From Lasiodiplodia sp. COLG20 (lineage: Eukaryota > Ascomycota > Dothideomycetes > Botryosphaeriales > Botryosphaeriaceae): a stretch of 64,000 nucleotides of DNA. A program made the position numbers and the translations under genes. Positions 43,482-53,950 of the stretch are shown here, piece after piece (position 1 is the first letter of the stretch; each line of letters starts with the position of its first letter). The stretch lies in contig VNWV01000011.1 of the NCBI GenBank assembly GCA_009801085.1, forward strand, positions 124,001-188,000. The letters run 5' to 3'. Below the pieces are notes generated by a model. The model ran no database searches, had not been told where the DNA came from, and saw only the letters and a list, made by a program, of their open reading frames with translations.

Positions 43482-44645
43482 ATGTCCTCTCAAGACAGCA
43501 AGACGCCCCGTGAATACGGCCTTTCGCTCAGGCTGCGCTCGAATCCCCAATGTTGCCGCGACGACTTCCAGCTGGGCTATCCGAACTTTAAGTACCGTAA
43601 TGCCATCGCGGTTACTACTTTAGAGACCTCGCGACCCATCGTCCTCTTCTGCCGCGGCCTTAGCGAACGAGGGAATCTCGACTTCGCCGACGCTCTCGGA
43701 ACCGGCCTGCTCGAGCTCGTCGACCAAGCCGCGCAAACAGTGGTCTCTTTTCCGCGCGTCGAGCAGCAACCGGTCGGACAGAAAGAAATTCCTGCCCAGC
43801 ACTACTACGACAAAACCCTCGAGCTGGATCTTGACTCGTCCGACCAAATTTGGAGGGACACGCTGCAAGTCGGGAAAACCTACGTCTTGCGCCTCGGACC
43901 TGCGGCCTTCGACGAGACTGTGCTTTGGTGCCGCTACCGCGATACCGATGACGCCGCCGACTCGGCAATGCAGAACCCTCCCCTGCAGCTGGAGCGCAAC
44001 AAAACTGTGAACTTCACCGTCTACGACGATCCCAATCCGCCGGCCTTCACCGCCGTCTTCAGCGTCGAGCCTGCCGTCTGTCATATCCCGCCATCAGACA
44101 GCAACAGCCAAAGAATTAATATGGATCCTCTTCCGAACGCCTTCAAGTTCGTCGTCGACATCACATCGAATGCCCCCGCACCAATCACCGTGTGCATCCA
44201 ACAGAGCGTCTTTGGTTCGACGCTGCCATTCGGCGGCCTCAGCAGCCTCAGCGACTTCGCGGACTGCGTCGACGTTGAGTCGGGAGTGGAAGCCCACTTC
44301 CCGTTTAGCTTCCAGTGCTTCGACAGCAATCCGTGGCCTGAATGGCCTGAAGACGATGACTTCGTCGAAATACCACCGGCCGGCAGTGCCGCAGTGCGGT
44401 TCGTGCAAGAGTTCGGGGAGCATGATCAGAAGCACGCGTTTAAGCCCGGGCGGCGATACCGTGCGCAAATGTCGGAAGTAGCGCAGAGCGGGTTCTATCA
44501 GTGGATGTTTGGCACGAAGGAGCAGATTTTGAGGGGCACGGTGGAAGAGAGGAAGGCGAGGTGGGATGAGGCACATCCGAGAGGCCGAAGGGATATCGAA
44601 GTACAGCAGGTGAATCAGCCGGTAGAGTTTTATGCAGTGAATTAA
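43482..44645 (+). CDS. paralogue A of an unrecognised ~390-residue family
   Basis: Single exon, 387 residues, no signal peptide and no membrane segment. I do not recognise the family. It shares with the proteins at 45142 and 53951 the ordered motifs GLLELVDQ, IWRDTLQVGKTYVLRL, WCRYRD, FTVYDDPNPPAFTAVFSV plus VCH, FKFVVDIT, CVDVESG, CFDSNPWPEWPEDDDFVE, HAFKPGRRYRAQMSE, GFYQWMFGTKEQILRGTVEER and, at the C-terminus, VQQVNQPVEF. The regular hydrophobic alternation suggests beta-rich domains. A cytosolic location is inferred from the lack of signals. The promoter shares a CRE-like block with its paralogues, and an inverted-repeat element lies immediately upstream. Confidence 0.72.
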   Translation: MSSQDSKTPREYGLSLRLRSNPQCCRDDFQLGYPNFKYRNAIAVTTLETSRPIVLFCRGLSERGNLDFADALGTGLLELVDQAAQTVVSFPRVEQQPVGQKEIPAQHYYDKTLELDLDSSDQIWRDTLQVGKTYVLRLGPAAFDETVLWCRYRDTDDAADSAMQNPPLQLERNKTVNFTVYDDPNPPAFTAVFSVEPAVCHIPPSDSNSQRINMDPLPNAFKFVVDITSNAPAPITVCIQQSVFGSTLPFGGLSSLSDFADCVDVESGVEAHFPFSFQCFDSNPWPEWPEDDDFVEIPPAGSAAVRFVQEFGEHDQKHAFKPGRRYRAQMSEVAQSGFYQWMFGTKEQILRGTVEERKARWDEAHPRGRRDIEVQQVNQPVEFYAVN

Positions 44646-44985
44646 TTGGCATGGTGCATTCGAATTAGTGTGGAAGAAGCGAATGATCAGTCTTAAAAGA
44701 AAATGATTGCAGCACTCCTTGGAAAAATGAAACCTATCTGGCTATAGGAATGTGTAGCCGGTTGCTTTTGCAAAGGCTAGTAACTAGTCTCTGTCACATC
44801 CAGAACAGGCTTGCTAGGAAATTGAGAAGAGCTTGGACCATTCACTTGAGCAGAAAGCTCGGGCTAAATAGTTTGAACAATACCATTTTTTGCGTTCCAT
44901 CTTCTAGAGAGAACGTCCACACTGTGGTTCCATTCTTACCCGGTGACTGATAGGAGACACCGGACTGAATTTTCTGCGCCGCACA
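44646..44985. other. intergenic between paralogues A and B
   Basis: The 3' flank of paralogue A and the distal promoter of paralogue B. No coding region or repeat was seen. Confidence 0.4.
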
Positions 44986-45030
44986 TGACGTCAGTGGACC
45001 CCACAACCAAGCAGGCAGCAGCCACAACCG
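44986..45030 (+). promoter_or_regulatory. CRE-like site plus GCAGGCAG box, paralogue B promoter
   Basis: TGACGTCA at 44986-44993 is followed by GTGGACCCCA, and GCAGGCAGCAGCCACAAC begins at 45011. The arrangement matches the block before paralogue A (TGACGTCA, TTGACCCCA, GCAGGCAGAAG). The ATG is 149 bp downstream of the CRE. Confidence 0.6.
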
Positions 45031-45141
45031 TGATGACCCACCGTCAATTCCTCAATTTCAGCACGTATAAGATGAATGGTTTCCACGTAGCAAAGAGATA
45101 CCACCGAACCTCTCAACGGCAACAACGAACCCTTTTCAGTA

Positions 45142-46305
45142 ATGTCTTCGAACAACGAATCATCGCAATCCGTTCTCTCTCTTGGGTTCCAGCAGCCCCA
45201 TGGCGACCGCAACGGCGTCCTTCAGCTCAGTATACCAGATCTCGACTGGTATAACAAGCTCATTATCACCTCATTAGAGAACAAGCAGAAGCGTCCCTTA
45301 ACACTTTTGAGCACTGGTCTGAATAAAGAGGGTGAACTGGACATCGCCGCCTCTCTTTGCTCGGGGCTCCTGGAATTGATCGACTATGATACCCAAGAGT
45401 TGGTCATCTTCCCACGTGGGTCCGAGGAGCCTGTTGTCGGCAATCTACTAGTGAAGCCCTCGGACACATCGCCAAGTGGTAGGCATTACCATACCAGTAC
45501 CCCTATGACATACAACTCGACCGCACCAGTCTGGAAAGATACCGTAGAACCTGGAAGAACATACATCCTCCGCTTCGCATCTTCCGCTGCCAATAGTAAT
45601 AACAACGACGATATAAATAAGATATGGTGCCGCTTCCGGGATGCCCCCACCTCGGCGACCAAAAAGCTGCCCGTCCGCCTGGAGCGCGACACCAGCAGCC
45701 TACGCTTCACCGTACGCGCTGAGCCCCCGCCACCACGCTTCTCCGCCGTCTTCAGCGTCGCGCCCACCTCCGTCTGCCACCTATCCCCTTCGGGCGACCA
45801 CTACCCTTCGGCGCCGTTCAAGTTCGTTGCGAAGATAACATCTGATGCGGACCAGCCCGTCACCGTGTGCACGGAGCGCAACCCGTTCGGCCGGACGCTA
45901 CCGATCGGCAACGGGCTGAGCTGCCTAGACGAGGTGCTCCACTGCGTCAACGTCGCCACGGGCGAGGAGGTCGAGTGCCCGGCCTCCTGCATGTGTTTCG
46001 ATAGCGATCCGTGGGGCACTTTCCCGGAAGATCGCGACTTTGTTGAGGTGAGACCTGGCGAGGCGTGGCGGTGGGAGTACGAACTTGACGACCAGCATGA
46101 CTTTGAGGCCGGGCAGAAGTATGAGGTGCAACTGTCGGATTGGGCGAAAGATGGGTTTAGCATGTGGATGTTTGGGAGGAGGGAGGACTTGCTGAGAGGG
46201 ACATTGGAGGAGAAAATGGAGAAATGGAAATATGCGAGTCTGCATGGGAGAATCTTGATGGTGCAGGTAAATGAGCCAGTGACCTTTGCTGTAGTGGTTG
46301 ATTGA
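45142..46305 (+). CDS. paralogue B of an unrecognised ~390-residue family
   Basis: Single exon, 387 residues. Motifs shared with paralogues A and C: GLLELIDYDTQELV, VWKDTVEPGRTYILRF, WCRFRD, RFTVRAEPPPPRFSAVFSV, SVCHLSPSG, FKFVAKIT, CVNVATGEEVECPAS, CFDSDPWGTFPEDRDFVE, HDFEAGQKYEVQLSDW, GFSMWMFGRREDLLRGTLEE and VQVNEPVTF. It also shares GDRNGVLQLSIPDLDW near the N-terminus with paralogue C (GDGNGIFQLNLPSM), so B and C may be closer to each other there. No signal peptide or transmembrane helix is present. The function is unknown. It stands in tandem with paralogue A, about 500 bp downstream, which suggests local duplication. Confidence 0.72.
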   Translation: MSSNNESSQSVLSLGFQQPHGDRNGVLQLSIPDLDWYNKLIITSLENKQKRPLTLLSTGLNKEGELDIAASLCSGLLELIDYDTQELVIFPRGSEEPVVGNLLVKPSDTSPSGRHYHTSTPMTYNSTAPVWKDTVEPGRTYILRFASSAANSNNNDDINKIWCRFRDAPTSATKKLPVRLERDTSSLRFTVRAEPPPPRFSAVFSVAPTSVCHLSPSGDHYPSAPFKFVAKITSDADQPVTVCTERNPFGRTLPIGNGLSCLDEVLHCVNVATGEEVECPASCMCFDSDPWGTFPEDRDFVEVRPGEAWRWEYELDDQHDFEAGQKYEVQLSDWAKDGFSMWMFGRREDLLRGTLEEKMEKWKYASLHGRILMVQVNEPVTFAVVVD

Positions 46306-46805
46306 TTGGGCATTTCTGAGGGCTGATGCGGGATTCGAACTTTTACTACCAGTGAATCTTGCATCACTGTGAGATTGAAGAATTTGGGGGCCGGTTCTGT
46401 TATCGTTGGCGCAGTTTGGGTGAGATTCCATCTTTCCTCGGCCTAGTATTCAACCGAGGACCCCCTGTCTTGCATCCAATATTGTGCGACCCTGGCTTTG
46501 CATGCCTGTACCAGATTTATCCACCCAATCAAAGTATAGACATGTTTGTCTGCTCCTAAAATGCTTATTAAGCTAGCCGGAGTGGGCATTAGATTGCAGA
46601 GCCAAGATAAACCCTTTGGGGGCGAGATAATGTCCGTAGGTCGCAATCCTGATCGATGTCTTGGAACGCCAATTACTGGGCTTTTTCATGTGGGTCACTA
46701 AGATCAAATTGCATCGTCTCCGTTGGCTTGCGCGTGAGATTGTCGTCTTTAAGTTGTCCCAGGCCCACTTGATTGCTGTTTCAGTCAGGTTCCTGGAACA
46801 GCGAA
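46306..46805. other. intergenic, nothing recognised
   Basis: The 3' flank of paralogue B and the promoter of the membrane-protein gene. A GGGATTCGAAC string at 46330 resembles part of a tRNA T arm on the complement, but no cloverleaf can be formed. Confidence 0.4.
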
Positions 46806-49378
46806 ATGAACGAGCACCAAAAGCCAGAGAGAACCGCCAGCTCAGCGACTACGCTTGAAACCTCACCATCAACACATCTCTCACTAACGAGCTCTAAAAC
46901 TTCGGCCCCTTCACAGCAAAGCACACTGCATATTTCTCAACATACGAATGGATCCTCAGACCGAGTAAATGCTGCTGCATCCGCCGAACCTCTTCTCTTG
47001 CAAGAAAAGAGTAAAATCAGACCTTCAGTTTTGAAACGCCTCGGAAAGTGGTTAATCATTACAAACATTGGTGCTCTCCTTTTACTATGCCTCGCAATCG
47101 CAGGACTTTTGTTCCTTTGGTTCGGCGGTGATGCGAACGAGACATGGCGACGAGTAATGATTAACGGATACGTTAGTCAAGCGGTCACACTCTCCACGCT
47201 TGCCATACGTCTTGCACTTGCTACCCAGGCTGGTGCGGCCATCTCAATGTTGGCTAGCACGTTGATTGAACGCCATGGAGTACCACTTCACCAAGCCCCT
47301 TCGATTTCCATCATGCGATTCATCAACAACGGTCCGGTACTGTCAGCATTCGATCTGTGGAGTGGAGGGCATTGGTATCGCAACAGTCTGATCTATACTC
47401 TACTACTCCTTCTAGCCTGCACTACGTCCATCTCACAATTCACCTCGACATTGCTGCTTTGGGATATTGAAAGCGGTAACGTTCTTGGGTTTCCGGCTGA
47501 AAAAGACCTTGACGCAGGATTCTCGATGAATGACTACATGGAACACTTTCGTACTCTTCTCACGCAAGCTCCAAATTACTGGGCGTCGACTCCTTCGACT
47601 TATAACACCTTTGCCGAGTGGTCTATAGGTGCGGACGCTTTGCCAGATCATGCCGTGGACACGGGCCCGACAATACGGGCGCTGCTACCAATAACTTCGA
47701 ATAACGACCTTCTCGAGCTGGAAGAATACAATGGTACTGCATCTCTCTTTGATGCTAGGGTCTCATGTGTCAGGCCCACGATTGAAGATGCCGCCTTCAA
47801 CTTCGACCTACAAGTCCTGGAGAACTTTACCGGGACGCTCTCCCGGTCTCTGTGCCAGAGGAGATCGAGAGAAACTCAATTCTGAGTACGACTGGCATAT
47901 TTCCAGAAGGATTCCCCTTTACTTGTAGGATGGACAATATGCAAGTCGGCAAATCATTTGTCGTATGTGCCTTACCGAGGACGGCTGGTGGCTTGATCAA
48001 CTCCCTGGATCCAATGAACAACAAGTCCTTAATTCACAGTCTGGATCCACCCGACCCAGGTGTTGGCCTTTGGCATGCAAGCAGCAGCAATGGCTCGGGC
48101 TTTCAGTGGCCGGTTCTAATGGGCCATACGGTGCTGTTCTGGACTCGAACTCCGGGCGAAAATCAAACATCATCAAACCGAAGTGGTGGAATCGATATAG
48201 CTGAGAATGGACCGTGGCTTGAATACACACTAAGAGACACCGGGGACACCTGGAGTGTCAGTGCATGTTTCGATGCTCTGTAAGTATACCATAGCCCCCA
48301 ATGCCTACACAAGCTACGAGACGCTAACTTTATTTCAGATACGGCCAGAACTTTTACTTTCGTCCATGGCATGACCAGGATTTCAGAATTTCTGCAAAAA
48401 GAGAGTCTGAAACTCGGAGTCGTCTGGATCCCGCACCTAAGTGGGATACGAGGTTGAACCAGTTTGATACCAAAGAGCTGCGAAATCAGCTAGGGGCCGG
48501 TGGGGAAGAGGATGCATCGCGTGACATCCTGATCATGGACTACGAAAGCATCCAGGCCGCCAAAGAAACTCGCATGTCCTCATGGTCTCCAGAACACAAC
48601 TGCACATTCCGGCCATGTACGTACTGATCGACACTCTCCTATTGACAGTCCGCTAACCAGCCATGCAGCCACCCATGGAATATGGTGGTACCCCAATACC
48701 TCCTGGCCAGACCTCCCACCCGCAGAAAGTAATATCGACTGCCAGCAACTTAACTCCTCCGCACGCATCAAGCATGACTTCCTCCACGAATCCATCTGGA
48801 CCCACTTCAGCAGCCCTTACAGCCTCGTCGGGCTTGGCACCAACAGTACGTACTCACCTACCGCATCAAGCGCCAAAACAGGATTCACATCGTCCACCCT
48901 GCACCCAATCCTGACCGCCCTCGCCATCGACATCCTCGATGAAACGGACAATCCCGCGCTGGCCTGGCAGGCTATCTTCACGTGTGTGATCCGAAATGCA
49001 TACTACGATATCTCATCGTATTTTACGGCGCGAGAGCCTGTCACGACGACATCACTTGTCTCGCCGCAGCGTCCAGTACGGTACCGAGGGCTCGGAATTG
49101 TGTTGGTGAACATTGTCCTGCACCATGTTTTGGTTTTCGTCGTGTTGTACTGGTTCTGCGCCGGCACGAGACACACGCTGTTGGGGAACTGCTGGCAGAG
49201 CATTGCGCAGCTCTGCACGGCAGAAATGGAAGACGCCTTTGGCAACGCGACATTGGAGACAGATGAGGATGTGAAGGGGAAACTAAGGTGTTCAGAGCGG
49301 ACGTCTAAGGGGTTGAGATTTAGGGTGATGCCACAGGCGGGAAGTGATAGGGTCTATCTTCGTAGGGTTGGTGGGTAG
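46806..49378 (+). pseudogene. fungal membrane-protein gene with an apparent frameshift
   Basis: The model has exons 46806-48279 (containing the frame break), 48339-48616 and 48669-49378, with introns of 59 and 52 nt. The N-terminal part is Ser/Thr-rich. Then come hydrophobic segments (LIITNIGALLLLCLAIAGLLFLW; SLIYTLLLLLACTTSISQF), a lumenal or extracellular region with NxS/T sites, and a final helix (GIVLVNIVLHHVLVFVVLYW). Reading frame 1 ends at 47885, while the continuing protein (VPEEIERNSIL...) is in another frame. The switch lies at 47838-47843, where CTCTCC looks like CTCC with one TC unit duplicated. No intron fits between the two frames. It is either a recent pseudogene or a sequencing error. 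The family resembles uncharacterised fungal multi-pass membrane proteins. Confidence 0.65.
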
Positions 49379-49722
49379 ATCTGAGTGGAGAAAAGATGCC
49401 CAGCATTTAGGTGGTATGTGAATGAGAAGTATGCCTAAGCAGCGTTTATGAGTGCTAAAGTAAAACTGAGACTGCAGAATACAACGCTGAAAGGACATAT
49501 GTTTATTTCATCAATGTCTTGACAAATCCTAGAAACTTCCTTTAAACCACCCAATTCATACATGGTTTGTTGAAGAATCCCATGATTGCGCTGACCTGTA
49601 GAATCATTCAACAAAGGATACAGGCGAGATATTATATTCTGAAGGGGGACTCAGCAAAACCTCAAGTTTCAGAATAGCAAGGAGAGTCGCGTACCCACCA
49701 ATCAAGAACATAGACGCCTTTC
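49379..49722. other. convergent 3' flank
   Basis: It separates the 3' ends of the frameshifted membrane-protein gene and the small secreted-protein gene on the complement. Nothing else was recognised. Confidence 0.4.
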
Positions 49723-50036
49723 CTACGATTTAACACAGCATCTGACGTAGCAGTGTTGTTCCTGGAATGGAATGGGAGTGTCAGAAATATGCTATACAGG
49801 GGAAGACGCAATGACCAGTAACTAACCTCGCCATCACCCCAGCTCCATCCACCGTAACTCTTGCCAATAGCATCACAGTAGTCTCCAATGCCACCGTTGG
49901 CTGGCTGAAGAGGGCAAGTATTGACAGGGTAGTCGGTAAGTACGAGCTCGCACTCGGTATACGTTTGAGGCACAGGCTTTGGGGCGGCCAGCACGCTAGT
50001 GAAGAAAAGAGTGGCAAGGAAGGGGATGAACTGCAT
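49723..50036 (-). CDS. small secreted cysteine-rich protein (82 residues)
   Basis: Two exons on the complement (50036-49827 and 49761-49723) with a 65-nt intron (GTTAGT...TTCCAG). The start MQFIPFLATLFFTSVLAAP gives a clear signal peptide. The mature part has six cysteines in the pattern C-x11-C-x12-C-x19-C-x3-C-C, the last three coming from the short second exon (EQHCYVRCCVKS). An open frame read through the intron gives another C-terminus with only one further Cys, so the spliced form is preferred. Six paired cysteines and small size suggest a disulfide-stabilised secreted peptide, as in effector-like or antimicrobial proteins. No homologue is recognised and no activity can be assigned. Confidence 0.7.
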
Positions 50037-51909
50037 GATTGCTGACGTATAGGCTGCTGGCAGGAGTAGCGGATCGATAATGAACTCTGACTTGACGAAC
50101 ACAATAAAAGATATCAAGGCTGTTTAAATAGCCTCTTGCCCCCCTACATGTAACATTGTAGCGTGTCTTATGACGGGATTTGCATTCTCCTTCCAGCAAA
50201 CCAAAGGAAAGAGATTCCAGGTGGTAGCTTCTGTTGACTGGGATGGAGCTTGTAATGGGCCAAGAACTGGAAAAGTGGTCTGATAATCCCACCACCAGCG
50301 TAGAGCACAGAAGTAATGCCTTCGTTATGCAACGCTCGTAAAGAATTTCAATTCAACGGTGCGGAGTTTCAATGTGGGCAGGTAGCACTGAATTTGGTGA
50401 CTTTTGGGACTGAGCCAAGCTCATCGTCTCGGGACAAACGCCCATTTTTGGCAGCCCTCATCTACTTCCATGAATCACGGTAGAAAATGTCCACATTTTC
50501 CATGAGACACCAAACGAATCGGTGACACACTTTCCTCATTTATCAGCTTCCAGTCTAAACACGACCCGACTAGAGGTAAGATCGACCGATGTGCGCTCCA
50601 CTCCGATCTTGGCGCCAAGGAGATCCAGATCGAGATACCACTGCGAACTGTGGAAGCCATAAGCGACGGGGACATCTTACTGTATTAAGAAGCTCTGAAG
50701 GAATACGAAGGCTATAGAGCATGGGCCTGACACGGCCATCATCCGATCCTCGGCTTGCAAGAAACAGCTTCCTCACGATTAAATCCACGGCTCTACAGGG
50801 ATGTCAGCATGGCTAGTACTTCACATTTAATTTGCATCCCCGATGGGAGCGGGGTAATATGGAAACTCTCACTTTGTTATTGCTCTCGCTGCTATGTCTC
50901 TGCCGCAATTACAATGTGTATATCAATGCCTTTCTACGCTTGATAGTGATTAGAGGCTAAATAGGATAGATCTGTACTTGTTTCAATATTGACATACGCA
51001 CAGTGCCATCATAGATGTCTTAGAATTTTAATATTCTTCTTTCTTCATAATCGCACTAATAGATCTCTAACAAGTCCGAGTCTTAAGCAACACGAAGCGC
51101 CAAGTTCCTCGGGCCGTCGTCCGTGGACCTCATGTGTTCAGACATAAACTGACCCACACTCCGGCGCAATTTTTCTTGATTGGCTACTTGCTACTGATGA
51201 TTTGAAATGTGCACGGTGACATAACCCCGCCTGTTAGCGCCGTCGCCGGCGAAATGCTGGCATCCTTCAAACGTGAAAGCGATCCGAATACGAGACTCAC
51301 ACACAGTCCGAGAACACCAAAACACATATTATTGGGGAAAGAATAACAATAATAGATGCATACAATACATATATGTCTTTCAAGCGTCAGAGCGGAACTG
51401 AAACACCTATCCACTTCCGTATAATTCACCATATGTAAAGGATTTGTGACCGCACCGATCAACGCTATAAAAGGCCACCATTCAATCCCAATGGCGTTGG
51501 CTCAAGCATTTGCTTAGAACAGCCACCAGTGGACTATTGAGATATGTAGAGAACAGTGTCCCAACGATATACGGGGGGTCTTTTAAAGGTATACCTTTTA
51601 TATTTCTACATCAGTCTCATGTGGGAACACGGCAAATTACGGTGGCAGCGGACTGTAATGTCCACGTCACAGAGAAATAAAGGCTTGGGAATGTATACTC
51701 ACTACAAGCTGGCTAATAAGATAGGTTGAGTGTTGATAGTGAACTTGGGGCGAGAAGCAAACATGAGTCGTCGCCTTTCGAGCCGGTTCAACTTAAAAAG
51801 CTCGCATGGACCAAAAGGCCAGCATTCCCTGAAGACGGGGTTTACTGCCTTTTCGGGTGTTCAAGTAAGGGGTAAATTCGACGGAAAATTCCCCAAGCTG
51901 GTGTGGAGG
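50037..51909. other. 1.9-kb intergenic stretch, no gene seen
   Basis: Short open frames occur on both strands, but none has motifs or a plausible splice pattern. The right end (51760-51909) encodes a basic stretch that could be the N-terminus of the decayed DUF6536-type gene interrupted by the inverted-repeat element. This is tentative. Confidence 0.4.
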
Positions 51910-52223
51910 AATTATAGGGGTAAATACAAAATCGCATATATTTGGTGGCTACCCGGTCCAAACAGCACAACTGGACCCAAGCAGCATACCATGCAAGAGC
52001 TCAGCACCATATAAAGCATCGTGAGCGACCCAGTGGGCGACCCACATGATCTGCCAGTGGCGTAGGCGGCGCAGGCGACCCAGGCGGCCAGGCGTCGCTC
52101 CAACCAGATAAGGTATTTGGCGATATGTACGGTTATAAGATATGCTATTTGGGTCCAGTTGTGCTGTTTGGACCGGGTAGCCACCAAATATATGCGATTT
52201 CGTATTTACCCCGAATAATTATA
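51910..52223. mobile_element. MITE-like element with ~70-bp near-perfect inverted repeats and 7-bp direct repeats
   Basis: Left arm 51917-51988 and right arm 52141-52216 are inverted copies with only a few differences. The left arm reads GGGGTAAATACAAAATCGCA, TATATTTGGTGGCTACCCGG and TCCAAACAGCACAACTGGAC. AATTATA is present directly outside both ends (51910-51916 and 52217-52223), a likely 7-bp target duplication. The ~150-bp centre is GC-rich (GGCGGCGCAGGCGACCCAGG) and non-coding. The low arm divergence suggests recent insertion. The element sits just upstream of the DUF6536-type pseudogene. Confidence 0.8.
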
Positions 52224-53492
52224 TGGATTAGTGTACTCGCTATTCTCGCCCTGACTTTTGAGTCCTTGACTTGGCAACGTTGATCTGTGCTGCTCTATCT
52301 AGATGACACTTCGTTCTCAACAGTATCCACAATGTCCTGTGAAAAGGAAAAATCATCATCATGGTGGTTCAGCCTGCTTGTCAATTTTCTCGGATCTGCG
52401 CTCCTCGCCAGCTCCAATTACTGCATGCAGTACCTGAGCGCTCCGACGAGGGATGAAGTCAATAAAGCTCATGCTGCTCATTCATTTTTGGAAATCTAGA
52501 GTGTGTCAACCCCAAAAAGTGGAATGGCAAGAGGCTCCGGTATTATAAAGCCGTGAAAAGCCATCGCTGGCTAATATATACAAGCGCGTAAGTCCTGACA
52601 TCTTCGACATTAGATAAAGCTCTCACAGATAAGTAGATGTGCCATTACATATCTGTCGACCTCATTCACTTACAATAAAATCATGGTAAAATATAGAGAC
52701 CATGTGGGGACTGACTTCCGCACTGTGTGGCAACTGGGGCTTGGAAAGTTTGACGCCTGGAATTCAGGCGGAACGGTCGACATCCTGCCGGCTCACACAA
52801 CTTTCAGCTTGGAAGATGATAAGACAGTCACATACTCGCAGCCTCGAGCTTTGGTCATGATACTCATATCAAACACACCGCAGGCCATGTTCTCTGCCAT
52901 GTATCTCCTCATCAACTCCAAGCTCACTGCAATGGTATCGCTTCGGGACTGGACTTCTTTAGCATTGCGACGCCAGCCCTTGCGCGTCAGCAATCCCATT
53001 CCTGGCACGGATCAAGTATCCACATACTGGCTGTCCCTCCCTTACAAGTATAGCTTGGCACTTATGGCAGCTTCCACTCTCATGAACTGGTTCCTGTCCC
53101 AGAGCCTTTTCTTCTATCGCTAGAAAGTGTTTGACGAGGATGGGCGACCATGGTAGCATGAGAACCCCTTGATCTCATGGTCGGTGCATGAGCAGTCCAG
53201 TATTAGTCGTGGGTACTCGGCGCTCGGGATCTTCTGTGCCATGACTCTCGGCGGCTTGATTGTTGCAGCATTGTTGGTTTTATCCTTCCGAAGATGCGCG
53301 CCTGGACTTCCGCTCGGGTCCAACAACAGCCTCGTAATCAGTGCTGCTTGCCACGCTCCAAAGATAGGTAGGCATGATGCGGAAAAGTTGGTGATATGGG
53401 GGCCAGTGCGTGGCGATAGCGGTGAATTAGCGCATTGCACGATTACAAGCCAAGAGGTAGGGGTACCTCAGTCAGGATCTTTCTACGCGTAG
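52224..53492 (+). pseudogene. decayed DUF6536-type fungal membrane-protein gene
   Basis: Several blocks typical of this fungal family can be read in order: CEKEKSSSWWFSLLVNFLGS, ALLASSNYCMQYLSAPTRDEV and NKAHA. After a frame change comes VNPKKWNGKRLRYYKAVKSH. Then PRALVMILISNTPQAMFSAMYL, LPYKYSLALMAASTLMNWFL, KVFDEDGRPW, GIFCAMTLGGLIVAALLVLSF, LGSNNSLVISAACHAP and a C-terminal HCTITSQEV. Defects: a stop and frame shift near 52498 after SFLEI, and in-frame TAG stops at 53121-53123 and 53154-53156. An inverted-repeat element lies immediately upstream. The number of independent defects makes a functional product very unlikely. The family name is from memory of the SNYCMQCLxAPTR motif. Confidence 0.75.
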
Positions 53493-53825
53493 TCAATGCT
53501 GTACCTCATGTACCTGGATGGAGTTTTGAGAAGGCTTGGAATCGTATGGCTGGCCAAGGAATCCGGTATGTGTCGCTCGGCCCTTTCTTCTTCTTCTCCT
53601 TCTTCTTTTCTTTTTTTTTTTTTTTTTGGGCGGTCTTGCGGGTGGATAGCGCCCACGCGTCACGGGAGAGTGGGTGTAAATGTCCCGATTTAAGCCGGTC
53701 TTGCGAAGCTTCAAGAAGTGACGCAGTCCGTGGGACGGAAAGCTTTGGGGCTTGTCCCATGACTCACAACTGCCTGTTGGCGCTCGAATTTTGTTTGGCT
53801 TCGCCATGTTCAGTCGATGGGTGGA

Positions 53826-53866
53826 TTACGTCATGGGGACTCTGGCAGGCAGAAGTCACAGCGCCT
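53826..53866 (+). promoter_or_regulatory. CRE-like half-variant plus GCAGGCAG box, paralogue C promoter
   Basis: TTACGTCA (53826-53833) is followed by TGGGGAC, and GCAGGCAGAAGTCACAGC begins at 53845. The second box is nearly identical to that before paralogue A (GCAGGCAGAAGTAGTCACAG), apart from a 3-nt gap. The ATG lies 118 bp downstream of the CRE-like site. Confidence 0.6.
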
Positions 53867-53950
53867 TCCTCCCAAAGCTCATGTCGCCCTCCACCTCACC
53901 ACCACTCGTCTTACCCGACATCCTTCAGCAACCATCCATCTTATCCAACC

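Noticed and set aside
46325..46390. tRNA-like string GGGATTCGAAC (T-arm complement)
   Set aside because: The flanking bases do not form the T stem or the acceptor stem, so no cloverleaf can be drawn.
53435..53950. Upstream extension of paralogue C in the same frame
   Set aside because: It crosses a T-tract and the shared promoter block and contains no family motif. The ATG at 53951 aligns with the starts of the paralogues.
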